DNA from: DATHTS01 sp965219305
Lineage (GTDB): Bacteria; Acidobacteriota; Blastocatellia; Pyrinomonadales; Pyrinomonadaceae
DNA length: 64,000 nt
Direction: 5' to 3'
Assembly: GCA_965219305.1 (NCBI GenBank)
Contig: OZ244725.1
Location: 62,001-126,000, forward strand
In this document: positions 14,563 to 24,800 of the stretch, piece after piece
Layout: each line of letters starts with the position of its first letter
How positions within the stretch are numbered: position 1 is the stretch's first letter
Position numbers and translations under genes: made by a program
The notes under the pieces: model-generated
Told to the model about the DNA's origin: nothing
The model's database searches: none
The model's input: only the letters and a program-made list of their open reading frames with translations

Positions 14563-15123
14563 ATGAATCGAAGAGACCTTCTTAAAAGTTTTGGAGCGAT
14601 TGCATTATACGGCAGTTTGCCGTCGGTGATGAGCGAATTTGTCGTTTCGTGTGAGGCGGCGGAGAGAATTAAGCCGTTGTTTTTTTCGGCGGGAGAATTT
14701 GCGGTGTTGGAAAATGCGGTGGACGTTTTGCTGCCGCGAACGAAAACTCCGGGCGGTTTGGACACGCAGACACCGGCTTTTATAGATCGTGTGATTAAGG
14801 ATTGTTTGGGCGGCGAAGATCAAAAGTTGGTGCGAAAGGGTTTGAACGATCTGATGAATTCCGGCGGAAAATCTTTTTTGAAGCGCGGCGCGGCGGAAAG
14901 AACGGCGTTGATAAAATCTCTCGACGAAAAAGCGTTTACGGACGATGAGGAAAGCGTCTGGTGGAGAATCGTGAAAAAATTCGCGTTGGTCGGTTATTTT
15001 ACGTCGCAGGGCGGAATGACGAAGGCTTTGAGATATTTGAAAGTTCCGGGCGATTTCGAAGGCTGTATTCCTTACGAAAAAGGCGAAAAGGCGATGGCGA
15101 AAACTTTTTTGATTTATTGGTAA
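14563..15123 (+). CDS. Gluconate 2-dehydrogenase subunit 3 family protein
   Basis: 186 residues. It opens MNRRDLLKSFGAIALYGSLP, a twin-arginine-like signal, so it is probably exported folded with its partner. The domain (FSAGEFAVLENAVDVLLPRT, then GYFTSQGGMTKALRYLKVPG near the end) matches the small subunit of membrane-associated flavin dehydrogenases of the gluconate 2-dehydrogenase/sorbitol dehydrogenase type. The small subunit is thought to carry the large GMC subunit through the Tat pathway and help to hold it. The large subunit follows 15 bp downstream. The cytochrome c subunit that completes such enzymes in acetic acid bacteria is not present nearby. The sugar or alcohol substrate is unknown. 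Confidence 0.85.
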   Translation: MNRRDLLKSFGAIALYGSLPSVMSEFVVSCEAAERIKPLFFSAGEFAVLENAVDVLLPRTKTPGGLDTQTPAFIDRVIKDCLGGEDQKLVRKGLNDLMNSGGKSFLKRGAAERTALIKSLDEKAFTDDEESVWWRIVKKFALVGYFTSQGGMTKALRYLKVPGDFEGCIPYEKGEKAMAKTFLIYW

Positions 15124-15138
15124 ATCGGTTAAAAGAAA

Positions 15139-16782
15139 ATGTATATAAACGGGAAAGCGAAAAAAGAAAACACATACGATGCGATTGTCATCGGTTCGGG
15201 AATTTCGGGCGGTTGGGCGGCGAAGGAACTTTGTGAAAAGGGTTTGAAAACGCTCGTTTTGGAACGCGGCAGAGATGTCAAACATATTAAAGATTACCCG
15301 ACGGCGACGCTCGATCCGTGGCAGTTTCCGCACCGCAATATAAAAACTCTGGAAGATTTGGAAAACTATCCGATTCAGAGCAAAGTCTATCATTTCGGCG
15401 AAGACAACAAGCATTTTTTCGTCAAAGATATAGAAAATCCTTACGAACAGGTCAAACCTTTTAACTGGTATCGCGGTTATCAGGTCGGCGGACGCTCGCT
15501 TTTGTGGAACGCGCACGTCTATCGCTGGAGCAATCTGGATTTTGAAGCTAACGGCAAGGAAGGCATCGGCGTTGATTGGGCGATTCGTTATAAAGACATC
15601 GCTCCCTGGTATGATTACGTCGAGCGTTTTATCGGTGTCAGCGGGCAGAAAGAAGGAATTCCGCATCTTCCCGACGGGCAGTTTTTGCCGCCGTTTGAAA
15701 TGAACTGTCTCGAAAAACATCTCAAGAAAAGCATCGAATCAACATTCAAAGACCGGCATCTGACGATCAGCCGCGTGGCGATCCTGACGCAATCGCACAA
15801 CGGCAGAGGCGAATGTCAATCGAGAAGTTTATGCAGTCGCGGCTGTCAGTTCGGCGCGATTTTCAGCAGTAATTCTTCGACGCTTCCGGCGGCATATAAA
15901 ACCGGAAATTTAACAATGCGTCCGTTTTCGGTCGTCCACAAAATCATCTGGGACGAGGAAAAAAACAAAGCGGTCGGCGTGGAAATCATTGATACGGAAA
16001 CGCTGAAAACTTACGAGTATTACGCCAAAGTCATTTTCGTCAACGCTTCGACATTGGGAACGGCACAAATTATGCTGCAATCGAAATCGGACAGATTTCC
16101 GAACGGTTTCGCCAATGACAGCGGCGCACTCGGACATTATTTGATGGATCATCAATCAACGGCGGGCGGTTTTGCCGTTTACGATGGTTTTCAGGATACA
16201 TATTTCAAAGGTCGCCGTCCGGCGGCGGTTTATGTGCCGCGTTTTCAAAATCTGAAAGGTCGGGACAGAGATTATAAACGCGGTTTCGCTTATCAGATTT
16301 ACGTCGGACGCGGCGAATGGACGAGCGGAATCGGCGGTCCGGGAATCGGCGGCGATTGGAAAGACGGTTTAAGCGAACCGGGCGGTTGGTCGGCGTATGT
16401 CGAAGCCTACGGCGAATGCCTGCCGGATTATAAAAACCGCGTTTACTTACACGAAACCAAAAAGGACAAATGGGGTTCGCCGCTGCTCTGCATTGATATG
16501 GAATACCGCGAAAACGAAAAATTAATGCGAAAAGATATGATCTCGTCAGCCGTCGAACTTCTGAAAAGCTCGAATCCGGCTTCGGTCGCCGAAATTGACA
16601 GTCCTTCGCCGCCGGGAAGCGTCATTCACGAAATGGGAACCGCCCGAATGGGAAACGACCCGAAAACTTCCGTCTTAAATAATTTTAATCAATGCCACGC
16701 CGCACCGAACGTCTTCGTTACCGACGGCGCGTGTATGGCTTCGACCGCCTGCCAAAATCCGTCGCTGACCTATATGGCTTAA
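15139..16782 (+). CDS. GMC-family FAD oxidoreductase, C-terminus truncated by a stop codon
   Basis: 547 residues. The FAD-binding start VIGSGISGGWAAKELCEKGL (about residues 16-35) is followed by LVLERG, and later GGRSLLWNAH, a cysteine-rich CQSRSLCSRGCQFG, and the GMC C-terminal domain with GSVIHEMGTARMG and DGACMASTACQNPSLTYMA. It oxidises a sugar or alcohol and passes electrons on, working with the small subunit upstream. Oddity: the frame stops at TAA 16780-16782 in the middle of the usual end. Reading through gives TARACDYAVKQLKKGELR and a second stop at 16837-16839, which is the expected family C-terminus. A Leu codon (TTA) changed to TAA would explain it, so the enzyme is either about 19 residues short or a recent pseudogene. 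Confidence 0.85.
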   Translation: MYINGKAKKENTYDAIVIGSGISGGWAAKELCEKGLKTLVLERGRDVKHIKDYPTATLDPWQFPHRNIKTLEDLENYPIQSKVYHFGEDNKHFFVKDIENPYEQVKPFNWYRGYQVGGRSLLWNAHVYRWSNLDFEANGKEGIGVDWAIRYKDIAPWYDYVERFIGVSGQKEGIPHLPDGQFLPPFEMNCLEKHLKKSIESTFKDRHLTISRVAILTQSHNGRGECQSRSLCSRGCQFGAIFSSNSSTLPAAYKTGNLTMRPFSVVHKIIWDEEKNKAVGVEIIDTETLKTYEYYAKVIFVNASTLGTAQIMLQSKSDRFPNGFANDSGALGHYLMDHQSTAGGFAVYDGFQDTYFKGRRPAAVYVPRFQNLKGRDRDYKRGFAYQIYVGRGEWTSGIGGPGIGGDWKDGLSEPGGWSAYVEAYGECLPDYKNRVYLHETKKDKWGSPLLCIDMEYRENEKLMRKDMISSAVELLKSSNPASVAEIDSPSPPGSVIHEMGTARMGNDPKTSVLNNFNQCHAAPNVFVTDGACMASTACQNPSLTYMA

Positions 16783-16877
16783 ACCGCCAGAGCTTGCGAT
16801 TATGCTGTTAAGCAATTGAAAAAAGGAGAATTGAGATAAAAACTTTTTTAAAGTTTTATTGAATTTGTAAAATTTAA

Positions 16878-17068
16878 TAATTTAACGTCAGTTTAGAACA
16901 AGAAATTCGGATTTAGCCGATGAAGATCGGCGTTATATTTGTAGCCCACATCGCAAGATTTAAGAGAAATCGCAATAATTAACATAAAGCCACCCGAAAT
17001 AGCGGCTAGCGTTATGACTACAAATATGTTGCTGTCTTGAATGGCTTATCCCGAACTGACGTTAATTT
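16878..17068. repeat. Imperfect inverted-repeat element with ATATTTGTAG motifs
   Basis: The gap 16840-17184 holds no gene. Its main content is an about 190-bp element whose ends are inverted copies (AATTTAACGTCAGTTTAGAA at the left, CCGAACTGACGTTAATTTAA at the right). Further in, ATATTTGTAG at the left and CTACAAATAT at the right are also inverted. It looks like a small non-coding mobile or palindromic element. Confidence 0.6.
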
Positions 17069-17184
17069 AAGTTTTTAAAGGCGAATTGCAAAATTAATAA
17101 GAGCGGAATTTAATTTTTAATCGGTTTATTATTTCTCTTAAAAGATAGAAAACGAACTTTTGATTGTGATAAAGTGAATTCTTA

Positions 17185-17985
17185 ATGTGTGATAACCATA
17201 TGCCGAAATATTCGTTTTATTCTATTGCCGGATTCGGATTGAGATCATTGATTAAATTTAAGTTTTCGCGTAGCGGACTTTTAGCTGTTTTTGCGGGCGC
17301 GTTTTTATTTTCGCTGCCTGTTTACGCACAGCAAGATGATTCAAAAAATTTGCCGAGTGTAGTTCAGCCCGGTGCGCCGGGACAAACTACGCGGAAATTG
17401 CCGTCCGGGACAAAGGCGATTTTGCCGCCGCGTTCGCAAAAGGATGTGGAATTTATGCAGGGAATGATTCATCATCACGCGCAGGCGGTCGAGATGACGG
17501 CGTTAATAAATGAACGCACGAAGAATAAGGAAATTCGTCTGCTCGGTTCGCGGATCAGTCAATCGCAGTCGGACGAGATGAGTATGATGAAGCGTTGGCT
17601 CGAAACACGCGGAGAGAAAACTTCGATGACGATGACAATGAAGAAAACGGACAAAACGAACAAAATGGAAAATATGGATATGTCCGGTATGGCTGGGATG
17701 GATATGTCGTCGCATCATCACGACGATCAAGAGATGCTGATGCCGGGAATGCTGACGGCAAAGCAGATGGAAGCCTTGAGAAATGCTATCGGGACTGAGT
17801 TCGATCTACTGTTTTTAACCGGAATGATTCAGCATCACGAAGGCGCGTTGGTGATGGTTGATGAACTTTTCAAAACGACCGGCGCGGGACAGGAAGCGCA
17901 GTTGTTTAACTTCGCCACGGACATTGACAGCAGTCAGCGCGCCGAAATCAGAATTATGCAAACTTTGTTGGGAGAAAAACCGTAA
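17185..17985 (+). CDS. Secreted DUF305 protein with Met/His-rich insert
   Basis: 266 residues. A basic start and the hydrophobic stretch LLAVFAGAFLFSLPVYAQ form a signal peptide cut near residue 49. Two DUF305 halves follow: FMQGMIHHHAQAVEMTALIN and FLTGMIQHHEGALVMVDELF, each with the paired histidines and methionines of this ferritin-like helical family. Between them lies a Met/His-rich segment (MDMSGMAGMDMSSHHHDD) typical of copper-binding exported proteins. DUF305 proteins such as CopM bind copper in the periplasm, so copper handling is plausible but not shown. A second ATG at 17200 is a possible start; neither has a clear ribosome-binding site. The LVIVD gene follows after 10 bp, which indicates one operon. 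Confidence 0.85.
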   Translation: MCDNHMPKYSFYSIAGFGLRSLIKFKFSRSGLLAVFAGAFLFSLPVYAQQDDSKNLPSVVQPGAPGQTTRKLPSGTKAILPPRSQKDVEFMQGMIHHHAQAVEMTALINERTKNKEIRLLGSRISQSQSDEMSMMKRWLETRGEKTSMTMTMKKTDKTNKMENMDMSGMAGMDMSSHHHDDQEMLMPGMLTAKQMEALRNAIGTEFDLLFLTGMIQHHEGALVMVDELFKTTGAGQEAQLFNFATDIDSSQRAEIRIMQTLLGEKP

Positions 17986-17995
17986 GAGAATCAAT

Positions 17996-19930
17996 ATGAA
18001 TCGAATAAAAATTGTCGCTTTCTATTTAACTTCCGTCTTTTTTGTTTTGAGTTTGTGCTTTGCCGCCGTAATCTATGCACAAAACAAAGAATCTGCTCCG
18101 AAACTTCCGGCAGGAATGAAGGGGTCGGATATCAAAGACCCGCGTTCCAAACTTTCGCCCGGATTATTTGATGCCGGTGAAGCGGCGTTCGGAATGAAAC
18201 ACATTTTGCTGTTGAAAAAGCCGACCGCGTTTCAACTCGGCACGGACGATGCCGATGCTCCGAAAGTTAAGGAAACTCTCGGAACTCTCGGCGTGAGCGA
18301 TCCGAATATGATTCCGAAAGCCCAACGTCTGGTTTTCGCTCAACTTGCCTTTGCCAATTCCGATCTCGCTTTTCAGGGGGATCATCTTTTTCTCGGAAAC
18401 TTTTACGGCGTTAGCATCTACGACATTTCAAATCCGGCGCAGACAAAATTAATGACTACGATGGTTTGTCCGGGCGGTCAGGGCGATGTTTCGATCTATA
18501 AAAATCTGATGTTTATGTCGGTCGAGATGCCGAACGGTCGTCTGGATTGCGGCGTGCAGGGATTTGCTCCGGTCGCTCCGCCCACCGAAGGACAACCGCC
18601 GCAGCACGATGTGCAAAAAGACCGTTTTCGCGGCGTGAGAATTTTCGACATTTCGGACATCAGCAATCCGAAACAGGTCGGCGCGGTGCAAACCTGTCGC
18701 GGTTCGCACACGCACACGCTCGTTACCGATCCGAAAGATAATAAAAACGTCTATATTTACGTTTCGGGAACATCGTTTGTTCGTCCGGGCGAAGAACTCG
18801 AAGGATGTTCCGGCGGTGCGGCGGATAAAGACCCGAACACCGCACTTTTCAGAATTGACGTTATAAAAGTTCCGGTCGCATCGCCGAAAGATGCCAAGAT
18901 CGTGTCGAGTCCGCGCATCTTTATAGACCCGCGAACGGGCGAGATAAACGGATTAAATAACGGCGGTTCGCACGACAGCAACGGAAAAGTTGCCGACACC
19001 AATCAATGTCACGATATAACCGTCTATTCGGAAATCGGACTTGCCGCCGGCGCGTGTTCGGGAAACGGAATTTTGCTCGACATCAAAGATCCGGCGAATC
19101 CGAAACGAATTGATGCGGTCAACGATCCGAATTATTCTTACTGGCACTCGGCGACATTTTCAAACGACGGGAAAAAAGTCGTCTTTACAGATGAATGGGG
19201 CGGCGGACTCGGCGCAAGATGCAGAGAAAACGATCCGAACGTGTGGGGCGCGAACGCGATTTTTAATCTCGATAAAAACAAACTGAAATTTGCGAACTAT
19301 TACAAAATGCCCGCCGCGCAGACCAACAGCGAAAATTGCGTGGCTCACAACGGTTCATTGATTCCCGTTCCCGGCAGAGACATCGAAGTTCAGGCGTGGT
19401 ATCAGGGCGGAATTTCGATAATGGATTTTACCGATGCGAAAAATCCGAAGGAAATTGCGTATTTCGACCGCGGACCGATTGACCCGGAAACGCTTATTCT
19501 CGGCGGCGATTGGTCGGCTTACTGGTATAACGGAAATATCTACGCATCGGAAATCGCCCGCGGTTTAGATATTTTTGAATTAAAACCGTCGGAATATCTG
19601 ACGCAAAATGAAATTGATGCGGCAAAATCGGTTCGTGTAGCTGAATTGAATGTGCAGAATCAACAGAAAATCGTTTATCCGCAAACTTTGATTGTTGCGA
19701 AAGCTTATATTGACCAGATTGAGCGTTCAAAATCAATGTCTGCGGAACAAATTTCCAGTCTTCGTGAAGCTATTCAAACGACGGAAAATTCAAATATGAA
19801 TCAAAAAGAAGTCGCAAAACTCAAGAAATTCGTGTCAATTTTAGAGAAAAATGCAAAAACGAGTAAGAGTGCTTCGGATTCAGCCCGTTTACAGGCTTTG
19901 TCTGAAATTTTGAATAAACCTAAAGCATAA
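17996..19930 (+). CDS. Secreted LVIVD-repeat beta-propeller-like protein
   Basis: 644 residues from ATG 17996; the open frame extends upstream into the DUF305 gene, but MNRIKIVAFYLTSVFFVLSL followed by FAAVIYAQ is a clear signal peptide start. The body has LVIVD-type repeats of the form GVSIYDISNPAQTKLM, GVRIFDISDISNPKQVGAVQ and GISIMDFTDAKNPKEIAYFD, typical of a propeller-like exported protein. Several His/Asp/Glu clusters (GSHTHTLVTDP, NQCHDITVY, SYWHSATF) could bind a metal. The last about 100 residues are a charged helical tail. The function of the family is not established; the 10-bp gap to the DUF305 gene suggests that the two act together outside the cytoplasm. Confidence 0.8.
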   Translation: MNRIKIVAFYLTSVFFVLSLCFAAVIYAQNKESAPKLPAGMKGSDIKDPRSKLSPGLFDAGEAAFGMKHILLLKKPTAFQLGTDDADAPKVKETLGTLGVSDPNMIPKAQRLVFAQLAFANSDLAFQGDHLFLGNFYGVSIYDISNPAQTKLMTTMVCPGGQGDVSIYKNLMFMSVEMPNGRLDCGVQGFAPVAPPTEGQPPQHDVQKDRFRGVRIFDISDISNPKQVGAVQTCRGSHTHTLVTDPKDNKNVYIYVSGTSFVRPGEELEGCSGGAADKDPNTALFRIDVIKVPVASPKDAKIVSSPRIFIDPRTGEINGLNNGGSHDSNGKVADTNQCHDITVYSEIGLAAGACSGNGILLDIKDPANPKRIDAVNDPNYSYWHSATFSNDGKKVVFTDEWGGGLGARCRENDPNVWGANAIFNLDKNKLKFANYYKMPAAQTNSENCVAHNGSLIPVPGRDIEVQAWYQGGISIMDFTDAKNPKEIAYFDRGPIDPETLILGGDWSAYWYNGNIYASEIARGLDIFELKPSEYLTQNEIDAAKSVRVAELNVQNQQKIVYPQTLIVAKAYIDQIERSKSMSAEQISSLREAIQTTENSNMNQKEVAKLKKFVSILEKNAKTSKSASDSARLQALSEILNKPKA

Positions 19931-20034
19931 AGTTTATGAAAACGGGAAATTTTCAGAGAATTAAATTTAACTTCTGATTTTTACTTACAGAAAATCTGAT
20001 ACTACTTTGTCTGAATTTTTCGGTTTTTTAAGAA

Positions 20035-20076
20035 AAAAAATCGCTTGGCTTACGATTGTAGTCCAAGCGATTTTTT
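20035..20076. terminator. Bidirectional rho-independent terminator
   Basis: An 8-bp stem TCGCTTGG (20041-20048) / CCAAGCGA (20063-20070) is flanked by A6 on the left and T6 on the right, so it can end transcripts from both strands. It lies downstream of the LVIVD gene. Confidence 0.85.
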
Positions 20077-20126
20077 AATTTATAAATCTTTTACTTTTCA
20101 AACAACTTCCGGCTTAAATGCGATAC

Positions 20127-20167
20127 AAAAAGTTAAGGCGCGAATAAAAAAACGCGCCTTAACTTTT
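20127..20167. terminator. Second bidirectional hairpin terminator
   Basis: A 15-bp perfect stem, AAAAGTTAAGGCGCG (to 20142) against CGCGCCTTAACTTTT (20153-20167), with a 10-nt A-rich loop. It lies 20 bp beyond the stop of the small minus-strand gene at 20187-20378 and probably ends that transcript. Confidence 0.85.
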
Positions 20168-20186
20168 ACAGTATTCTTAAGCAATT

Positions 20187-20378
20187 TTAGTCCTTTTCTT
20201 CGGCACTAAAATCATCATCATCGGTTTTCTCGTTCCGCCAGGTTTTTTCGCCTTTTTGGTCGCCGGATTCTATTAATCCTTCGTCCGTTACTGATGAATT
20301 TACCATCGGATTCATTTCCTTATTATTTTGCCACTCGGTTTTATTAGCTTCTTCCGTTTTTTCAAAAATATCACTCAT
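20187..20378 (-). CDS. Small acidic protein of unknown function
   Basis: 63 residues from ATG 20378, chosen because AAGGAG lies 7 nt upstream; a longer in-frame start has no such site. The sequence MSDIFEKTEEANKTEWQNNK ... EKTDDDDFSAEEKD is hydrophilic and strongly acidic at the end, with no Cys and no hydrophobic core, so it is probably disordered. I do not recognise the family. It has its own ribosome-binding site and downstream terminator, which makes it a real gene. It is a lone unit in a long AT-rich region. Confidence 0.65.
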   Translation of the reverse strand: MSDIFEKTEEANKTEWQNNKEMNPMVNSSVTDEGLIESGDQKGEKTWRNEKTDDDDFSAEEKD

Positions 20379-20632
20379 AATTTTACTCCTTGATTGACAA
20401 CTGGAATTACAAAATTTCAATTTGTTCTAAACTCATACTAATTTTTTGAAAATATGTTCAATTTCAAAACAAATCAAGCGTTCCCTTTGTCCTACGTTTT
20501 TAGACAGCAAAATTTATGCCCGTCATAATGTAAGGAAACATTACTTTTTAATTTATCGTTTTCATATTTCGCAATTGTTTTTTTGAATTTAAAAAAACTA
20601 TTCTTGAGAAAGAGAATTTATAATATACAAAT

Positions 20633-20938
20633 ATGAGTTGGACTTGGATTTTACTAATAATTTTTCTTATATACCTCGCGTTTATGGCGTTTATGGCATA
20701 TCGTTACCGCAAATATATTCAGACCGGTTGGTTTATGCTCAAAGCATACCGTCAATTGAAACAGACGACGAAACCGAAAACCAAAACTATATCTGCCAAA
20801 CCGAAAACGAGCGATTCACCGCTCGTCCGCTGCGCTAAATGTCAGAAATGGGTACCGCAGGATGATGCCGTAAAATTAAAAACAAATTACTTTTGTTCAC
20901 ATTTATGTATGGAAAAATCTTTTACAAAAGCCAATTAA
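20633..20938 (+). CDS. Small membrane protein with PP0621-like zinc-ribbon tail
   Basis: 101 residues. One N-terminal membrane helix (WILLIIFLIYLAFMAFMAYR) is followed by a basic stretch (YRQLKQTTKPKTKTISAKPK) and a C-terminal metal-binding motif: VRCAKCQKWVPQDDAVKL, then YFCSHLCMEKSF. The C-x2-C ... C-x3-C layout and the order of parts resemble PP0621-type proteins, short membrane proteins whose role is unknown. The ribbon should face the cytoplasm. The ATG has only a weak upstream site, but the 254-bp gap before it leaves room for its own promoter. Confident as a gene; function unknown. Confidence 0.75.
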   Translation: MSWTWILLIIFLIYLAFMAFMAYRYRKYIQTGWFMLKAYRQLKQTTKPKTKTISAKPKTSDSPLVRCAKCQKWVPQDDAVKLKTNYFCSHLCMEKSFTKAN

Positions 20939-21801
20939 TACGGGATAATATGTAAATCAAATATGACATCTTCAACAATTGTTTAATTTTTGAATATATT
21001 GGTTTGACAGTCTGGTTTTAGTGTGTTAATTTTCCATACACAACCGAAAAGTGAATACGGTTTAATAATTTTATTCAGGGCATTTGAAAATAATTATTAA
21101 CCGATTCGAAGATTAAACAAAATACAGCAGGGCAGTAATAATAATTATTATTTGATCAAAAGTTTGAGACGACTTTTATGTTCACTTAGTTAAGTATTTG
21201 AGTTGAACTTTGTCGTTCCAAATATAATTTTGAAGTTGGTTTGTTAAACTTAAATGTTTGGAATCTCAGAAATATTTTCTTCCATCACTTTGCAAAATAA
21301 CCCAAGTAATTTTGCACTTTTAGCGGTCTGTCACGCCGCTGGGTTTTCTGATTGTTTTCTTTCGGTTGTGAAAACTTCGATTCACACACAACATTTTTAA
21401 AAAAAACGCCGGAGTATCTGAAAAGGATATTCGGGCGTTTTGTTTTTAGCTTTTCACACAAACGTCGAATTTTAAGGAAGTATTGAAAAATTAGGTTTGG
21501 TGAGCCGCAAAAAGTCCGGTTAATAGTTAGAGCTATCAACCGGACTGTCGGAACACCATTAGGAAACGGAGTGTTTTCTAATAATGTATACCCGAACAGT
21601 CTACATTTTAACTCATTCCGTTTCCTGAAACAAACAAACATAAAAAGGAAAAGTTTCCCATTTGCTTCATTGCCTGAAATATTTAATTTATAGGCATTGT
21701 CTTAATTTACCTTTTTCTAATTTATTTTGTAGAAAAACATCCGTTCTTCTTGATTTACGGGCTTTTCTTCATTGTAAATTTTTAAAAAACTAGGAGAAAT
21801 T
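20939..21801 (+). promoter_or_regulatory. Long structured leader upstream of the giant secreted protein
   Basis: 863 bp without a convincing gene. From 21291 on it is full of stem-loops: TGCAAAAT/ATTTTGCA (about 21293-21316); an AAAACGCC ... GGCGTTTT hairpin (21404-21441) followed by a T-rich run, which reads as a plus-strand terminator; AGTCCGGTT/AACCGGACT (21513-21521/21538-21546) with an inner ATAG/CTAT stem; and AGGAAACGGA/TCCGTTTCCT (about 21561-21626). The gene's ribosome-binding site AGGAGA and ATG follow at 21802. I recognise no known riboswitch class. Confidence 0.5.
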
Positions 21802-24800
21802 ATGAAAGTAACTAATAAAATGTGGATAAAACAAGGAGCTGGTAAGTCCGGCAAATTGATTAATCAGTTGGCTGTCGTTGGATGTTTGTTTTTATTAACA
21901 ATTACAATGGCAATAAAAGTTCCGGCGCAAATTCAAAGTAAATCAAATCCTGCCGGAAATAATATGATGGTTATTAATCCGACTTTGCTTTCAATAAGCG
22001 GCGGATTAAACCAAATTTTGAATTTTTTCGGATTAGAATCGTATTTTTCTGATGATAAAACTCAGGAAAATTTAGTTCGTCAACGACCGGCAAGTCCTTC
22101 TAATGAAAATGATAAGGAAACTGCTGATTTAATTAAAATAGATGATCCTCCGACAACTTCAGAAGCACTTTCTTGTAGTTTTACCGGATCAACTATCAAT
22201 GTTTCGGCAGGCGGTTCAATTCAAGCCGCAATAAATTCCGCAAACCCGTTAGGCGGCGATAAAATTATAGTGGCTGCCGGTACATATACTGAGCAGATTG
22301 TCGTAAATAAATGTGTGAAAATAACCGGTGCCGGAGAAGGCTTAACGATTATTGAATCACCGGCGACATTGACACCGAGCAATGTTGTGGGACTTTCAAA
22401 TACCGCTGCGATCGTTGAAATTCGCAGTCAGTCATATGTAGAGATGTCTAAACTTACGGTTACCGGACCCGTTCCTTTTTCAAATAGTGTTTCCGGGATA
22501 TTTATTAACGAAAATTCCAGTCTTGTTTTAAGTAATGCAAGAGTTACTGCTATTCACAAATCAACAGGGATTTCCGGAGACCAAAACGGTTACGGAGTTA
22601 GTGCTGGAAGTTTGGCTTATAACCAAGTCGGGTTTATAAATTTTGATAATGTAAAGATTGATGATTATAACAAAAATGGTGTAGTTGTTGCCAGAACCGG
22701 CTCAGACGGTCAGATCATCAATAGTAACATCGTAGGTACCAGTTCACCTGCTTCTCCGTCTGCTCAGAACGGCATTGTTATAAGAGACGGAGCTACATCA
22801 ACGATTAACAATAATACTATTAATAACAATATATGCGGTAGTATAAATTGTAGTTTTACAGGACAGTATTCCTTTGGGATTTTATTATACAAATCAGGAA
22901 CGACAATAATCTCGACAAATACTTTCGATAATAATGATGCCGGCGTATATAGCTGGACTCCCAATTTTGGTTCAACCGTAAATGGAAATTCGTTTACGCA
23001 AACCAAGTATGCCGCAATTAGTTTTGATGAGGGCAATTCTTCGGCAAATAATAATTTCGTTATAGGCAGTAGTTTCGGACCTGTTGTGGGGATTACGGCT
23101 GTTTCATATAATGGAAATGCCGTAAATTCTGATGTGTCTCTGCATAGTAATTCCGTAACCGGAGCATCTCAAGCTGGAATTGAATTATACGATGAGAATC
23201 CAAATGATTCCGCTTTCCCGACTTTGACTGCTGACTTTAACCGTATTGCAGGCAATACTGTCGGCATTAAAAATCTTACGTCGTCAAGCACGGTCAATCA
23301 AACTAATAATTTTTGGGGCTGCAATCAAGGACCGAACGGCGGAACGGGTTGCGATACGACTAGCGGATTAGTGAATTTCGCAACGCCATATTTAATTCTC
23401 AGCCATACAAACACTTCTGCGGCTTCGGTCGGCGGTGGCGTAATGGCGACGATTGAAACTAATCTGAGATACAATTCTGCCGGAACTGATACATTCACGA
23501 CAGCAAATCATCTGCCGAATCCGATTGCACCGACAAATTCGAGCGCGAATAATCCGGCTGGAATTCCGGTTAATTTCACCGCTACCAACGGCACGGTCAG
23601 TCCGGCGACGACACCGCTTGTTGACGGCTTGGCTTCGACCACATTTACGGGCGGAACGGTTGACGGCGGCGATCAGATGGCGATTATCACGGCAAAGGTT
23701 GATAATGCGACCGATACGACTAATGTGACCGTTTTGGATTCGATTGCGCCGACCGTTGTTTCTTCGACGGGAAGTTTAGCATCGTCGAATGTGGTTAATT
23801 TTGTTGTAACTTTCAGCGAAGCCGTAACGGGTGTTGATGCGACTGATTTTGTCGTGACGACAACTTCCGGCAATGTCGTCGCGTCAATTACAAATGTTAA
23901 TTGCAGCGGCGCGAGCTGCACCGTCGAAGTAACGGTTGATTCGGGAATGGGATCAATCCGTCTTGACGTGCTTGATGACAATTCGATCGTTGACACGGCA
24001 AGCGCACAAAATCCGCTCAACGGCGCAGCAAACAATCCGACATTTACCGGCGGCACAACATTAAATATTGACGTGCAAATGCCAACTGTAACAATCAATC
24101 AGGCAGCAACACAACCTGATCCGACGAATGTTTCGCCGATTAACTTTATGGTTGTTTTTAATGAACCGGTAAATGATTTTGATGATTTGACGGATGTAGT
24201 TTTATCAGGCACGGCAACCGGCGCAACCGTTGTTTCTATTACGCCTGTCAGCACAACCACTTACACGGTGGCAGTTAATGGCGGTGCGACGAGCGGAACA
24301 ATTATTGCCATGGTTCCGGCGGGAGTTGCAATTGACGCCGACAACAACGGCAACGAGGCTTCGACCTCGACCGATAACACAGTCAATTACTTTAACGGCG
24401 CGGTTACTTTCTATGTTGACGACGACGGAATGGCAAGTGCGTCAAGCTGTGATGATCCTGATCCTGTGCCGATGACGATTCAGGCGGCTATTGACCTGGC
24501 AAGCGCGGGCGATACTATCAATGTTTGTCCGGGAACTTATGTCGAAGAATTGGAAATTAATAAACCACTAACACTGCTCGGTCCGAACGCAGGTGTAAAT
24601 CCCAACACCGGAACGCGAGCGGCGGAGGCGGTTATTAATCCGACAATTAGCGATCCTGACTTTTCCACAGGTCCGATTATGGTTTCGCTGAGAGCGCAAA
24701 ATATTACTTTTAACGGTTTTACGCTTGATGGTAATAATCCGAATTTGACTTCGGGCGTAATCTTTAACGGCGTTGACGTTGATGCCGCAGAAGGCATTGA

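Noticed and set aside
16780..16782. Recoded stop (selenocysteine or pyrrolysine) in the GMC gene
   Set aside because: The codon is TAA, which is not used for either residue; a plain mutation is simpler.
17858..17995. 46-residue N-terminal extension of the LVIVD protein
   Set aside because: It overlaps the DUF305 gene in another frame and hides a proper signal peptide that starts at 17996.
21404..21546. Known riboswitch (cyclic-di-GMP, cobalamin or TPP) in the leader
   Set aside because: None of the consensus core motifs of these classes could be found by eye.
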